Shown in pieces: positions 33,192 to 42,116 of a stretch of 64,000 nucleotides of DNA. Numbering within the stretch: the first letter of the stretch is position 1; every line of letters begins with the position of its first letter. Origin of the DNA: Isosphaeraceae bacterium (GTDB lineage: Bacteria; Planctomycetota; Planctomycetia; Isosphaerales; Isosphaeraceae). The stretch is from positions 496,001-560,000 of the forward strand of contig BPJS01000001.1 of NCBI GenBank assembly GCA_026004735.1, given 5' to 3'. The translations under genes and the position numbers were made by a program. A model generated the notes under the pieces. It saw only the letters and a list, made by a program, of their open reading frames with translations. It had not been told where the DNA came from and made no database searches.

Positions 33192-34074
33192 ACCCGTTCC
33201 TTTTCAGGCTCGCAGAAAGGCCACGGCGCAATCGTTTTCCAGTGACCACAGTGAAACGTGGAGAGGTGGCCTTCCAGGGTGCTGATCGGACGATCGGGGC
33301 GCCAAGGGGTCAACCCAGCGACCCCGGCCTTCCCGTCCCGATCGAACCCCTTCCACCAAGCCCCCCAGCCCTACGGTCCCCCACCTAGCCGCGACGACCC
33401 CCCTCCGAGCCGCACTCCCCATCGGATCCGCCTAGTCCCCCGAGCAGCCGCACGGCGACCACCGCCGGCCCAATCCCGTAGGCAGTCCAACGAGGGTCGT
33501 GGGCCTCAGGCCGCCTCGACCACCCCCAACGCGTCGCCACCAACATCTCCCCCGGCACCCGAACCCCCCACGGCATCGCCACCCAGACCGCATACCGGCC
33601 TCCGCCCACCGCCAACCGATCCCGACCGCCCCGATCGCTTGACCAGCCGCTTCGGTCATTCAGTCCCGCCCCCAACCGCCCATCGGTCCGCCGCGTGCGC
33701 CGAACCCTCATCATCCACCTCACGCCGTTGAAACCACCTCGGTGACGATCTTCGGTCCCCGATTTTACCACGGAATACTATACAGATGTAACCTATTCGC
33801 GGCGTGGCTCGGATTTGATCGAACCGATGATTTCGCAAGATGTTGCGATGGATGTCGGAGGCCGGCGCAGTGGCTTTTGGGGGGAGCTGAGGATGGATAT
33901 GGCCGTGGTTGACGGATGGGCCGGCTGGGGTGAAAAATCAGGCGTCGATGGGGATCTGCTCCCCGTCGCCAGCGAACCGGTGTGCGGTATGGTTGTGGGG
34001 TAGCCGACCGGGGTCGGTCCCTGCGGCCATCCAGCGGCTGGCGGGTGGCCGGCGTTACGAGGCGGATCGGTCTC
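33192..34074. other. Long intergenic region with one doubtful small frame
   Basis: About 880 bases between pyk and the first gene of the GTPase region. A possible small gene is listed separately at 33385-33711 on the minus strand. The rest is Pro/Arg-rich frames without ribosome binding sites. An A+T-rich patch at 33763-33790 (ttttaccacggaatactata) may be promoter DNA for the plus-strand genes. Confidence 0.4.
33385..33711 (-). CDS. Doubtful small hypothetical protein
   Basis: 108 residues from an ATG with GAGGT five bases upstream, ending in TAG at 33385-33387. A middle stretch looks protein-like (LAVGGGRYAVWVAMPWGVRV, PRWTAYGIGPAVVAVRLL) and uses G/C-ending codons as its neighbours do, but the N-terminus is Arg-rich and there is no known motif. 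A mirror frame on the plus strand is equally open. It may be real but cannot be shown from sequence. Confidence 0.3.
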   Translation of the reverse strand: MRVRRTRRTDGRLGAGLNDRSGWSSDRGGRDRLAVGGGRYAVWVAMPWGVRVPGEMLVATRWGWSRRPEAHDPRWTAYGIGPAVVAVRLLGGLGGSDGECGSEGGRRG

Positions 34075-36003
34075 ATGAAGCGCATCGCGGCCGCCGTCGT
34101 TTTGCTGCTGGCGGTAACGGCTCTGGTGAAGCTGGCCCGCTGGACCGATCGCGCGACGAGTGAGCCAGCGCGTCGCTCACCGTCGGCAGCCGCCGAGGAT
34201 ACGGCGCGGGCCTCGGCCCTTGAGTTTGCTGCCGTCAAGGCCCGCTACCCGGAGCAGGCCGAGCTTGTCGCCCGGGTCCTCGACCGCTACCAGCACACAG
34301 CGTTGAAGGTCGAGCGTCTTGAGGGCCTGCGTGGTTTGCGGCTTCTGGATCGGCTCGATCTGGATGCCGTCTTCCTGCTCGAGCGCCACCCGGACGAGTT
34401 CCGGCGGCTCGCTTCCGTGCTGAGCGACGACGCGGCCGCTGATCTGCTGCTGCATTGGCGCGCGTATTTTGCTCTGAAGCGGGCCGACGAGGTCGACCGG
34501 GCGATCCTGATCGACGAGATTGCCCGGCTCGCGCCGTCGCGGCGAGCCATGGCCGCCCGCTACCCGTCGGCCCTGGCGCTGATCCTCGCCGAACCGATCG
34601 GGGTCTGCGACCTGATCCGCCGGCTCGGCGACGATCCGGCCGCGCTCGATGATGCCCTGTCGCTGCTCGACCTGATCAGTCTGGCCGAGGGTCCTGCGTC
34701 GTTGCGGCGGGCGCTGATCACCCTCGAAAACGACCGCGTGCTGGCCCTTGAGGCGTTTCGCCGCCTCGGGCCTGAGGGGTTTGCGCTCGTGGCTCTGTAT
34801 GCGCCGGTTTTGCGCGCTGTGGGCGACTCGCTGCCGCTCGACCAGGCGTTGATCGTCCTCCGTGTCAACTCGGACGACGTGGATGAGCTGCTCCGCACCC
34901 GGTCGCCCGAAACGGTGGCGGCTTTGCTTCGGCATCTGGCGGCGGTGGGGCTGATTGAGGTGGTCGGTTCCAGCCAGCACGGCCTGCGGCTGGCCATCGA
35001 GTATGGGGAGCTAGGCGATCAGGCGTTGCGGCAGGCCGGGGCCGACGCGGCCGACGTCGTCTATGGCGCACTGGACGACCCGCTGCTGCGCCACCAGGCG
35101 GTCGCCGCCCTGGCCGAGTATGGTTCGATGGCGGCGGCCATGCTCGCCAAGTATGCGTTCGACGACGATTTCCGACACATTCTTGGCCGCGACGGCCCGG
35201 CCGTTATTCCGCCGATCGCGCGGGCGGACGCTGCGCCCGAGGTTCTCCTGAAGCTCCGGGGCGTGCCGCGCAAATCGTTCACCGAGGCGCTGGCCGAGCA
35301 GGTCCTGAGCCTCTCGGGCGAAAACGGCCAGGCGGTCATCCGGACCATCCGCCACGACGGTCTGGCCCGCGTCCAGGAGCTGGATCGCGGCGAGGTGCGG
35401 TTTGACATGTTTCTGCCGCTTTACGACCTGCTGCACCTGGGAGGCGTGGTGGCGCGGGGGCATACGCCGACCAGCGGCGAGATGGCTTGGGCGCTGATCG
35501 ACGGCTGTCTGATCGTCATGGACGTGGTCAGCCTGGCGGCCCTCCAGCCTGCTGCCGCGGCGGCGGCCGAGGCGGCGCGGTCCGAGGTCAAGGCTACAGC
35601 GCGGGCCGCGGTCAGGTCGGCCGGCCGCGAGGCGGTCGCGCAGACGGCCCAGACCCTCGGTTCGGCAACCTCGAAGGCCGCCCGTTGGTGGGCCGTGCGT
35701 GCCGCTGGCGGAACGTACCGCGTCCTGACCCACTGGCCCGAGGCGCTGGGTCGGATGAGCCTGGAGCAACTGGCCCACTCGGCCGGCCCGTTTTGCGCGC
35801 GTGCGGGCATTCGTCTGAGTAAGTGGAAGCCGGTGCGGGTTGCCCAAGACGGCGCCAGTCGCGTGCTTCAGGTTCCACCGCAGGTCTGGACCAAGTATGT
35901 GGGAATCAACGTGGTTCAAGCCGGTGTCGGTGTGGTTGCGATGCACAAAATGGAGGAGTGGCTCGGTTCGCGGCGACCGGTTTCCCCGGGGCGGGTAAAA
36001 TAG
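34075..36003 (+). CDS. Large exported or membrane-anchored helical-repeat protein of unknown function
   Basis: 642 residues starting at the ATG before KRIAAAVVLLLAVTALVKLA, a signal anchor. Nearly the whole remainder is predicted helical and built of similar 25-35 residue units (KARYPEQAELVARVLDRY, YGELGDQALRQAGADAAD, IRHDGLARVQELDRGE), resembling HEAT-like or solenoid repeats. A hydrophobic stretch near residue 480 and an Ala-rich coiled-coil-like segment (AAAAAEAARSEVKATARAAV) precede the C-terminus. No catalytic motif is seen. It precedes a shorter protein of the same style and then a GTPase, which suggests they form one functional unit. Confidence 0.72.
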   Translation: MKRIAAAVVLLLAVTALVKLARWTDRATSEPARRSPSAAAEDTARASALEFAAVKARYPEQAELVARVLDRYQHTALKVERLEGLRGLRLLDRLDLDAVFLLERHPDEFRRLASVLSDDAAADLLLHWRAYFALKRADEVDRAILIDEIARLAPSRRAMAARYPSALALILAEPIGVCDLIRRLGDDPAALDDALSLLDLISLAEGPASLRRALITLENDRVLALEAFRRLGPEGFALVALYAPVLRAVGDSLPLDQALIVLRVNSDDVDELLRTRSPETVAALLRHLAAVGLIEVVGSSQHGLRLAIEYGELGDQALRQAGADAADVVYGALDDPLLRHQAVAALAEYGSMAAAMLAKYAFDDDFRHILGRDGPAVIPPIARADAAPEVLLKLRGVPRKSFTEALAEQVLSLSGENGQAVIRTIRHDGLARVQELDRGEVRFDMFLPLYDLLHLGGVVARGHTPTSGEMAWALIDGCLIVMDVVSLAALQPAAAAAAEAARSEVKATARAAVRSAGREAVAQTAQTLGSATSKAARWWAVRAAGGTYRVLTHWPEALGRMSLEQLAHSAGPFCARAGIRLSKWKPVRVAQDGASRVLQVPPQVWTKYVGINVVQAGVGVVAMHKMEEWLGSRRPVSPGRVK

Positions 36004-36084
36004 TGAGCCACGGGCAACGAAACTCCTCGACAGAGCCTTTCCGCTGCCGTCGTCCCTAGGGCCGTAAATCGTGGAACTCGATCG

Positions 36085-37035
36085 ATGACGCGCCTTGTTC
36101 GGATCGGGCAGACTGTGATGGCTAGTCTTGCCGTGCTGGTCGCGCTGGCGGTTCCGGCGCGGGCGGGTTCGCTCGCCTGGCTCGATGAGGTCATTCAGCG
36201 CGTGATCCGTGAGGGCGAACTCGGCAGCCGGGCGGTTGTCCGGGCCGAGGGCCGCGGCGTTCGGTCCAGCGCGCGTGTCTTTGTCAGCGAGGCCGAGGAG
36301 AGCCTGGAATCGCTGACCCGCCGCTCCGACGCGATCGCGCGCTGGGCACGGCCGGTCGACGAATCCGCCGACGCCGCGCTGTCGCTGCGGTTTCAGCGCT
36401 TGGTCCAGCCCGACGCCGCGTGGACCCGCACCTTCCAACAGCTCGCTCCGGCCGAAAAGCGGCTGGTCGTCGAGCTGGGCGAGGCCGCTCGGAGTCTGGC
36501 GCGGCGCTATCCGGGTCAGGCCGAGACCATCGTGCGTCGGCTCGGTGTCGAGGGGCTGGCGGCCGTGCGCGCCTACGGCGACGACGTCGCCGAGGTGATC
36601 GTCCGCGAAGGTCCGGAGACGGTCAACGTCCTCCGCCGGACCGGCCGGGGCGGCTGGGCGTTCTTCAACGAGCACGTCTTGCCCCATAAGGGGAAGCTGG
36701 TTGCGGCCGGCGTCTTTGCCGCTTTCCTGGCCAACCCCGAGCGGTTTGTGGACACAGCCGGCCGGGCGACGCAGTTCGCCGTCGAGCAGTTTGGCAAGGC
36801 GGGCCTCCAGTTGGCCGGCGCCGTCAGCGGCGGCGCGGCCCGGGGCCTGGAGCGTGCCGTCGGCAGCGCGCTCGAGTCGGTCGGGCTGAACCATCCTCTT
36901 CTACGCGGGCTGCTGACTGGGGTGGTCGCCCTGATCGCCGTGATCGCCCTTCTGGTTCTGCTCGGGCTGCCCGCGCGGACCATCTTGCGGCCGATCACCG
37001 GACCGCTTCGCTGGATGATCAGACTCCGGGCCTAG
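36085..37035 (+). CDS. Exported helical protein with C-terminal membrane segment
   Basis: 316 residues. A signal peptide (VMASLAVLVALAVPARAG) is followed by a helical domain (EGVRSSARVFVSEAEESL-type), a hydrophobic stretch (VAAGVFAAFLANPERFV), and near the C-terminus a clear membrane helix (LTGVVALIAVIALLVLLGLPA) followed by a basic end. The segment RYPGQAETIVRRLGVEGLAAVRAYGDD resembles RYPEQAELVARVL in the preceding gene, so the two may be distant paralogues. No enzyme motif is visible. It is 82 bases after the previous gene and 75 bases before the GTPase gene, consistent with one operon. Confidence 0.7.
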   Translation: MTRLVRIGQTVMASLAVLVALAVPARAGSLAWLDEVIQRVIREGELGSRAVVRAEGRGVRSSARVFVSEAEESLESLTRRSDAIARWARPVDESADAALSLRFQRLVQPDAAWTRTFQQLAPAEKRLVVELGEAARSLARRYPGQAETIVRRLGVEGLAAVRAYGDDVAEVIVREGPETVNVLRRTGRGGWAFFNEHVLPHKGKLVAAGVFAAFLANPERFVDTAGRATQFAVEQFGKAGLQLAGAVSGGAARGLERAVGSALESVGLNHPLLRGLLTGVVALIAVIALLVLLGLPARTILRPITGPLRWMIRLRA

Positions 37036-37109
37036 TCGGAGAACCGGATGGGTCGGGCTCGCCACCCGATCGTTCCCAGGGATTGGACCGGCTACACGCC
37101 GGACTCGCC

Positions 37110-39434
37110 ATGTCGGATCGCCGTCGCCAGAAGCTCGACACGCTCGAAGATCGGCTCAGCGGGCCGAAGCGGGTCGGGCTGTTCGGTCATCGAGCCGTCG
37201 GCAAGACGACCCTGCTGGCCATCTTGTACCGCGAGGCCTCGGCCGGTCGGTTGCCCGGAGTGCGGCTGGCCGCCGGTGACGCCGTCACCGCCGAGTATCT
37301 GGCCGATAAGATCGCCGAGATCGAGTCGGGCCAGCCTCCGGCCGGCACGCTCGCCGAAACGCCCCTGCGGTTGCGGCTCTACCACGGCAGCGCTCGGCTC
37401 GATCTGATCGTCAAGGACTATCAGGGCGAACACGTTGGCCTTGGGTCCGAGGCGGCCATTTTGGACTTCTTCGCCGAGTGCGACGCCGTCTTTCTCTGCC
37501 TCGATGGCGAGCGTTCGGCCGATTCCGGCGGCCGGCGCCGCCGTCAGCAGGAGATCGAAGCGCTGCTGGAGCGCTATCTCGACGGCTCGGGCGATGGCTC
37601 GGCGGGGCGTCCGGTGGCCGTGCTGGTGACCCGCTACGACCGGGTGCTCGAAGCAGGCGGTCCGCCGGCCGAACAGGTCGAACGGCTGGTGCAGGACCGC
37701 TACGGCATGACCCGACACGCTCTCGCTCAACACGTGCCCGATGCGGCCGTGTTTGCCGTCAGCGCCTACGGTCCGGGCGTTCCGCCCAACGGAAGTCCGC
37801 CTCCGGAGCTGCATCCCCTTGGCCTCGACGCGCCCCTGGCCTGGCTCGCCGAACGCCTGGAGGCGATCGACCGCTCGCGGCTGGAGTGGCTCTTCGACAT
37901 CGCCCCGGACGACCTGCCCCGGCTCGAGCGGTGCCTGGGTGTGTACGAGCGACGCTATCCCCAGGCAGCCGGGACCATCGCGTTGCGGCGCCAGCTCGCG
38001 GCCGGCCGACGCAAGGCCCGGCGCCGGCGGTGGATCACGGCGGCGGCGGGAGTCGCCGTCCTGGCGGCCGGCGTTGCCGGCTACGATGCCTGGGGGTATC
38101 GCCAGGCGCTGGCGCTGGAACGATCGGCCGCTGGCCCAGCCGAAATCGAACGTGGCTGGGACCGGCTCTTTGCCTGGCATCCGACCCTTCCCTATCTCTT
38201 TCCGGCCGAGGCCCAGACGGCTCGCCTCAAGCGGGCCGAGTGGAAGGTCCGAGCCGCCGAACACCGCGTCGCCACCGGCGCAGCTCCGCCGCTCGAGTCC
38301 CAGCGGCTCCGCGACCTAAAGGCCGCCTCCCCAGAGCTGGCCGCCCAGGTCGCCCGCCTCGAGCAGACCGAACTCCAGGCCCGCATGGAGCGCGACTGGC
38401 AGACCCTGCGGGTGGCCGACTTGGTCGCCATCGAGAACCCGGCCGCCCACCTGGACCGCGTCCGTCAGTATCTTCGCCACTATCCGGACACACCCTACAA
38501 AGACCAGGCCGTCGCCCTGGCTCGGGATCTGGAGGCGCGGATCGCCACGCAGCGCGCTCGCGACGAGCGCCAGGCCATCGATGCCCTGACCCGTGCCGCG
38601 GCCCTTCCCGACGCTTCCTGGCCCGACCTGATCGCCCAGGCCGAGGCGTTCCTCCGCGATCACCCTGAAACCCAGTACCGCAATGAGGTCGACGAGCTGA
38701 TCCGCGGTTGGCTATTGCGTCAGGACGAGGCCGATATCGAGCGTGCCCGCGAGTTCTCCCGGGACCACCCGACCCACTTCGCCGCGCGGCGTCAAAAGTA
38801 CGAAGAGTATCTCCGCGACCACCGCCACGGCGGCCGCTTCGTCGCCGAGGCCAACGCCGCCCTGGAACAGATCGACGCCCAGTCCGACGCCTACCTCTAT
38901 CGCCTCGCCTACGACCACCACGCCGCGTATCCCAACGACGTGCCGGCCGTGGCCGAACGCCTCCGCGCCTACCTCAACGCCAACCCCAACGGCCGCTACG
39001 CGGCCGCCGCCAGAGAGTACCTGGCCTGGTGGGAACGGATCGCCTCACCGGCCGATTATCAGGTCGTCCTCAGACGGGGGCGGGTCGAGCCGACCGTCGG
39101 CAAGCCGCTGGCCGGCGCCGGCCCCGACCTGAGCGTGTCGCTGACCGTCGCCGGCGTCGATTACGGCCCCTCGCCGATCATCAAGGATACCCACACGCCG
39201 ATCTGGGACTACCGCTTCGCCCGCCCGATTCGCTGGAAATACGGCGACCCGGTCGCCATCCGCATCGTTGACAACGACTGGTCGGCCACGACCGTCTATA
39301 CCCTGACCTCGGCCCCCGACGACCCGCTCGGCATCCGGCTGCTCTCCGGCTCGATCAAGCCCCGCCGCGGCGGCCGCACGGAGCTGGTCTTCGCCTCCGA
39401 CTTCCGGGAGCCGGTGCTCCCCAAGCCGGAGTGA
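37110..39434 (+). CDS. Membrane-anchored GTPase with coiled-coil/TPR region and C-terminal C2-like domain
   Basis: 774 residues. The N-terminal P-loop domain has G1 GHRAVGKTT (26-34), G3 DYQG (103-106) and G4 TRYD (174-177). After it comes a very basic segment (RRKARRRRW) and a single membrane helix at about 308-325 (WITAAAGVAVLAAGVAGY). By the positive-inside rule the GTPase is cytosolic and the following 450 residues are outside. That part has TPR-like or coiled-coil helices (about 340-640) and ends in a C2-like domain (ADYQVVLRRGRVEPTVGK, then SPIIKDTHTPIWDYRF, then VAIRIVDNDW). The stop overlaps the next GTG by 4 bases. Closest known context is GTPase-associated conflict or signalling systems. 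No exact match is claimed. Confidence 0.78.
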   Translation: MSDRRRQKLDTLEDRLSGPKRVGLFGHRAVGKTTLLAILYREASAGRLPGVRLAAGDAVTAEYLADKIAEIESGQPPAGTLAETPLRLRLYHGSARLDLIVKDYQGEHVGLGSEAAILDFFAECDAVFLCLDGERSADSGGRRRRQQEIEALLERYLDGSGDGSAGRPVAVLVTRYDRVLEAGGPPAEQVERLVQDRYGMTRHALAQHVPDAAVFAVSAYGPGVPPNGSPPPELHPLGLDAPLAWLAERLEAIDRSRLEWLFDIAPDDLPRLERCLGVYERRYPQAAGTIALRRQLAAGRRKARRRRWITAAAGVAVLAAGVAGYDAWGYRQALALERSAAGPAEIERGWDRLFAWHPTLPYLFPAEAQTARLKRAEWKVRAAEHRVATGAAPPLESQRLRDLKAASPELAAQVARLEQTELQARMERDWQTLRVADLVAIENPAAHLDRVRQYLRHYPDTPYKDQAVALARDLEARIATQRARDERQAIDALTRAAALPDASWPDLIAQAEAFLRDHPETQYRNEVDELIRGWLLRQDEADIERAREFSRDHPTHFAARRQKYEEYLRDHRHGGRFVAEANAALEQIDAQSDAYLYRLAYDHHAAYPNDVPAVAERLRAYLNANPNGRYAAAAREYLAWWERIASPADYQVVLRRGRVEPTVGKPLAGAGPDLSVSLTVAGVDYGPSPIIKDTHTPIWDYRFARPIRWKYGDPVAIRIVDNDWSATTVYTLTSAPDDPLGIRLLSGSIKPRRGGRTELVFASDFREPVLPKPE

Positions 39435-40207
39435 GCGACGCCGTGATCGGAGCCTGGCCCCGGCGCGATGTGGTGACGATTCGGGCCGAACAGGCCCTTT
39501 ACGGTAGCTTTCCGTTCCGGCAGCGCGGTTACGAGATCGCCGCCCACTCGGCCGGCTGTCGGCCCGAATGGCTCCGCGCCTTGGCGCGGTCCTGCACCCA
39601 GTTTGGTGAGCGGCCCACCGGCGTGGCCGTCTCTGGAGCGCTGTTTGCAAAGCCAATTCCTGGAACGCGGGTCTGGATGGTCGTCGTGGTGGGCGAGGCT
39701 GGCCGCGACGACCTCGGGCGCCCCGGGGCCTTGGCCTTCCACGCCTGGTTCGTCACCGATCGGGACTACCGCCGCATCGGCGCCCAGCCGTTCGGCTTCG
39801 CCGCCTTACCGCCCACCGGCTGGGACTCAGACTCCGGCACACTCCCCACGGCCACCCTCCGCCTGACCCGGCTTCGTTGCCCCGGCGCTGGCTGCGATCC
39901 TCGGGCACGGACGATCGCCGAACGACTCCGGCAACGGCAGCCCGTCGCCTTCGAGGCCCCCGCCCCAATCGGCGATCTGGCCCGCGAGATCTGGAACTTG
40001 CTCCCGCTGCGCATCCGCTGCCGCACGAGCCTGGCCACCTGGGCTTTCAGCAACGCCAACCGCTTCGACCTGGTGGCCGTCCCCCGACGCGCCCTGATTG
40101 AGGCCGACCCGGCTTACCTCGACGCCGCCGCCCTGGCCGAGCGGCCGCCGGGCTGGAGCGCTCGGCTCGCCCGGCGAGCCCTCGCCGCCCTAAGATCAAG
40201 AGTATGA
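39431..40207 (+). CDS. GTPase-associated protein resembling GAP1-N2 domain
   Basis: 258 residues. The N-terminal 120 residues (QALYGSFPFRQRGYEIAAHS, GCRPEWLRALARSCTQFGER, DDLGRPGALAFHAWFVTDRDYRRIG) have the look of the N-terminal domain type 2 of GTPase-associated protein 1, described in predicted GTPase-centred conflict systems. I recognise the pattern from memory and could not test it. The C-terminal half is helical with no further motif. No signal peptide or membrane helix is visible, so it is probably cytosolic with the GTPase domain. The GTG start overlaps the GTPase stop and its own stop overlaps the next ATG, so three genes are coupled. Confidence 0.65.
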   Translation: MSDAVIGAWPRRDVVTIRAEQALYGSFPFRQRGYEIAAHSAGCRPEWLRALARSCTQFGERPTGVAVSGALFAKPIPGTRVWMVVVVGEAGRDDLGRPGALAFHAWFVTDRDYRRIGAQPFGFAALPPTGWDSDSGTLPTATLRLTRLRCPGAGCDPRARTIAERLRQRQPVAFEAPAPIGDLAREIWNLLPLRIRCRTSLATWAFSNANRFDLVAVPRRALIEADPAYLDAAALAERPPGWSARLARRALAALRSRV

Positions 40208-40773
40208 GCTGCACGTTGCGACCCATCCGCGGAGCCTGGCTCACCGGGCCGTTGCTCGCCGTCGGAGCCGTGCTGGCGGCCGGCTGCGGCGGCTCCGGTG
40301 TCGAGCTGGGAACCCGCTCCCTGGCTCAGGCCCGCCAGCTCTGGGAACAGGCCGGCATCCGCGACTACGACCTGGAATGGACATCCTCCGGCGCCCGCTC
40401 CGGCCACTACCGCGTCGCTGTCCGCGACGGCGCGGTCACGTCGGTCCGCTCGGTTCAGCCCGACGGGACCGAAGTGGCGGCCCGACCCGCCGATCCCAGC
40501 TATTACGGCATCGACGGATTGTTCCGCGTCCTCGACGAAGAACTCGACGCCGCGCTGGCCGAACGCCCCTTCGGACGTCCGCCCGGCACCCGCGTGCTCC
40601 AACGGTTCCAGCCCGATCCGGTCTACGGGTTCCCGCGTCGCTATCGCCGCGACGTCGCCGGGATGCCAAATGGTCTGGCGATCGACGTGATCCGGTTCGA
40701 TCCCCGCCCCAACACGAGTCCCCGCACGCCGCAAGAACTGCCGCCGCTTCGCCCGGAACCGGGCCAGAGCTAA
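40204..40773 (+). CDS. DUF6174-like lipoprotein
   Basis: 189 residues. The N-terminus is a lipoprotein signal (LTGPLLAVGAVLAAGCGG, lipobox AAGC), so the mature protein should be lipid-anchored. The body (ARQLWEQAGIRDYDLEWTSS, HYRVAVRDGAVTSV, YYGIDGLFRVLDEEL) matches the pattern of the DUF6174 family: short secreted proteins with W/Y-rich strands and unknown function. It overlaps the preceding stop by 4 bases and is the last gene of the coupled trio. Its placement outside the membrane fits a partner for the extracytoplasmic C2 part of the GTPase protein. Confidence 0.72.
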   Translation: MSCTLRPIRGAWLTGPLLAVGAVLAAGCGGSGVELGTRSLAQARQLWEQAGIRDYDLEWTSSGARSGHYRVAVRDGAVTSVRSVQPDGTEVAARPADPSYYGIDGLFRVLDEELDAALAERPFGRPPGTRVLQRFQPDPVYGFPRRYRRDVAGMPNGLAIDVIRFDPRPNTSPRTPQELPPLRPEPGQS

Positions 40774-40834
40774 GATACCGAGCGCGATGCCTGCGGGCCT
40801 TCGCCTCCATCCCACCCGATCAGGAACCCCCGAC

Positions 40835-41611
40835 GTGATCGCCACGATAACCCAGCAGGCCCGGCACTGGAGCCGCCACGCCGAGGGCTACGAAAACGTC
40901 TTCCTCGACCCGTACCGCCCCGGCGTCGTCAATCCCTTGCTGGAGCGGCTGGAAGCCGTCCCGACGCCCGGCGGCAAGGCCCTGATCGACCTCGGTTGCG
41001 GCACCGGCCCTCTGCTCGAACGTGTCGTGGGGCGGTTCGGCACGGTCCATGCCCTCGACTTCGCGCCGGCCATGATCGACCGCGCCCGCCAGCGCCTCGG
41101 CGAGCGGGCCGAGCAGGTGACCTTTCACATCCGCGCGATGCACGAACTCGACGACCTGGCCGGCCAGTTCGACGTGGCCGTCGCCATCAACTCCCTGGTC
41201 ATGCCCGACACCCGCGCGATCGATCGGACCTTGAAGGCGATCCGCAACTGCCTCAAGCCCGACGGGTTGTTTTTAGGCATCGTGCCCGCGATCGACGCGG
41301 TTCACTACAGCACGCTGCTCCTGATGGATCGGGCCTTGGACGAAGGCAAGGCCCCCTCGATCGCCGAAGCCGAAGCCGCCCGCACCGCCGAGCACCACCT
41401 GTTCGACTTCGCGTTCGGCCGCTTCGCCTACAAGGGTCTCGAACAGAAGTTTTGGCAGCCGTTCGAGGTCGAATACCGGCTCAAAAAAGCCGGCTTCACC
41501 GAACTGACTCTGGAAAAACTCCTCTATCCCTGGGACGACGACATCGCCGGCGGCGCCGCCTTCGCGGACCATCCGCCCAGTTGGGACTGGAGCTTCACCG
41601 CCCGGCCCTGA
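40835..41611 (+). CDS. Class I SAM-dependent methyltransferase
   Basis: 258 residues from a GTG at 40835 (GGAA about 9 bases upstream). An ATG at 40787 would add 16 poorly conserved residues. The Rossmann motif I is ALIDLGCGTGPLLERV, followed by ALDFAPAMIDRARQRL (motif post I), FDVAVAINSLVMPD, and LKPDGLFLGIVPA. The N-terminal RHWSRHAEGYENVFLDPYRP is typical of Methyltransf_11/25 proteins. The substrate is unknown. It is 61 bases after the lipoprotein gene on the same strand and could belong to the same transcription unit, or be independent. Confidence 0.88.
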   Translation: MIATITQQARHWSRHAEGYENVFLDPYRPGVVNPLLERLEAVPTPGGKALIDLGCGTGPLLERVVGRFGTVHALDFAPAMIDRARQRLGERAEQVTFHIRAMHELDDLAGQFDVAVAINSLVMPDTRAIDRTLKAIRNCLKPDGLFLGIVPAIDAVHYSTLLLMDRALDEGKAPSIAEAEAARTAEHHLFDFAFGRFAYKGLEQKFWQPFEVEYRLKKAGFTELTLEKLLYPWDDDIAGGAAFADHPPSWDWSFTARP

Positions 41612-41647
41612 CCCGTCCCGTCCTCACCCGACTCCCGAGGAACCGTT

Positions 41648-41941
41648 ATGGCCCAGCCCGACCCCCGCCGCCGACCCGTGGTCACCGACCCCTCGCTCAA
41701 AGCCCGATCCGCGGCCCTGTTCGACGACGAAGCCGTCCGCACCGTCCAGGCCGCCGAGGTCGACGAGTGGAAGCCGTTCCGGGAATATCTCAGAACCACC
41801 CCGGCTGCCCCCTTTTCGCCTGCGACCAAGGCCCTTCTGAGTCTCGCCGCGGTGGCGGTGACGCTCCTGTTTGGCGCGGCGGTCTGGAGACTGACCCAGG
41901 CGCGGACTTCCCCGCCAGCAGCGTCCGCACCCGCTCGCTGA
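41648..41941 (+). CDS. Small membrane-anchored hypothetical protein
   Basis: 97 residues with a soluble, charged N-terminal half (DDEAVRTVQAAEVDEWKPF) and one membrane helix near the C-terminus (ALLSLAAVAVTLLFGAAVW). CGAGG lies 8 bases before the ATG. It is 36 bases after the methyltransferase stop and may be co-transcribed with it. I do not recognise the family. Confidence 0.6.
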   Translation: MAQPDPRRRPVVTDPSLKARSAALFDDEAVRTVQAAEVDEWKPFREYLRTTPAAPFSPATKALLSLAAVAVTLLFGAAVWRLTQARTSPPAASAPAR

Positions 41942-42116
41942 CTCCACGCCGGCGACGGCTTAGATCCACCGCCCGCCTCTCCGGCTTCCCAAGCCACTTC
42001 AACAGCGCCCCCCCAACGTGCTGGACCCGGCCCGTGCGACGGCCCTCCTTGGCCGGTCGCGCGGGTCGGGTCCTCAGTACGGGGTGGCTGCTGGCCCCGG
42101 GGAGGCCGAATTCAGC

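Noticed and set aside
35011..36894. A 627-codon minus-strand frame opposite the two helical proteins
   Set aside because: It mirrors both plus-strand genes across their boundary, reads as His/Gln/Arg-rich noise, and lacks a ribosome binding site.
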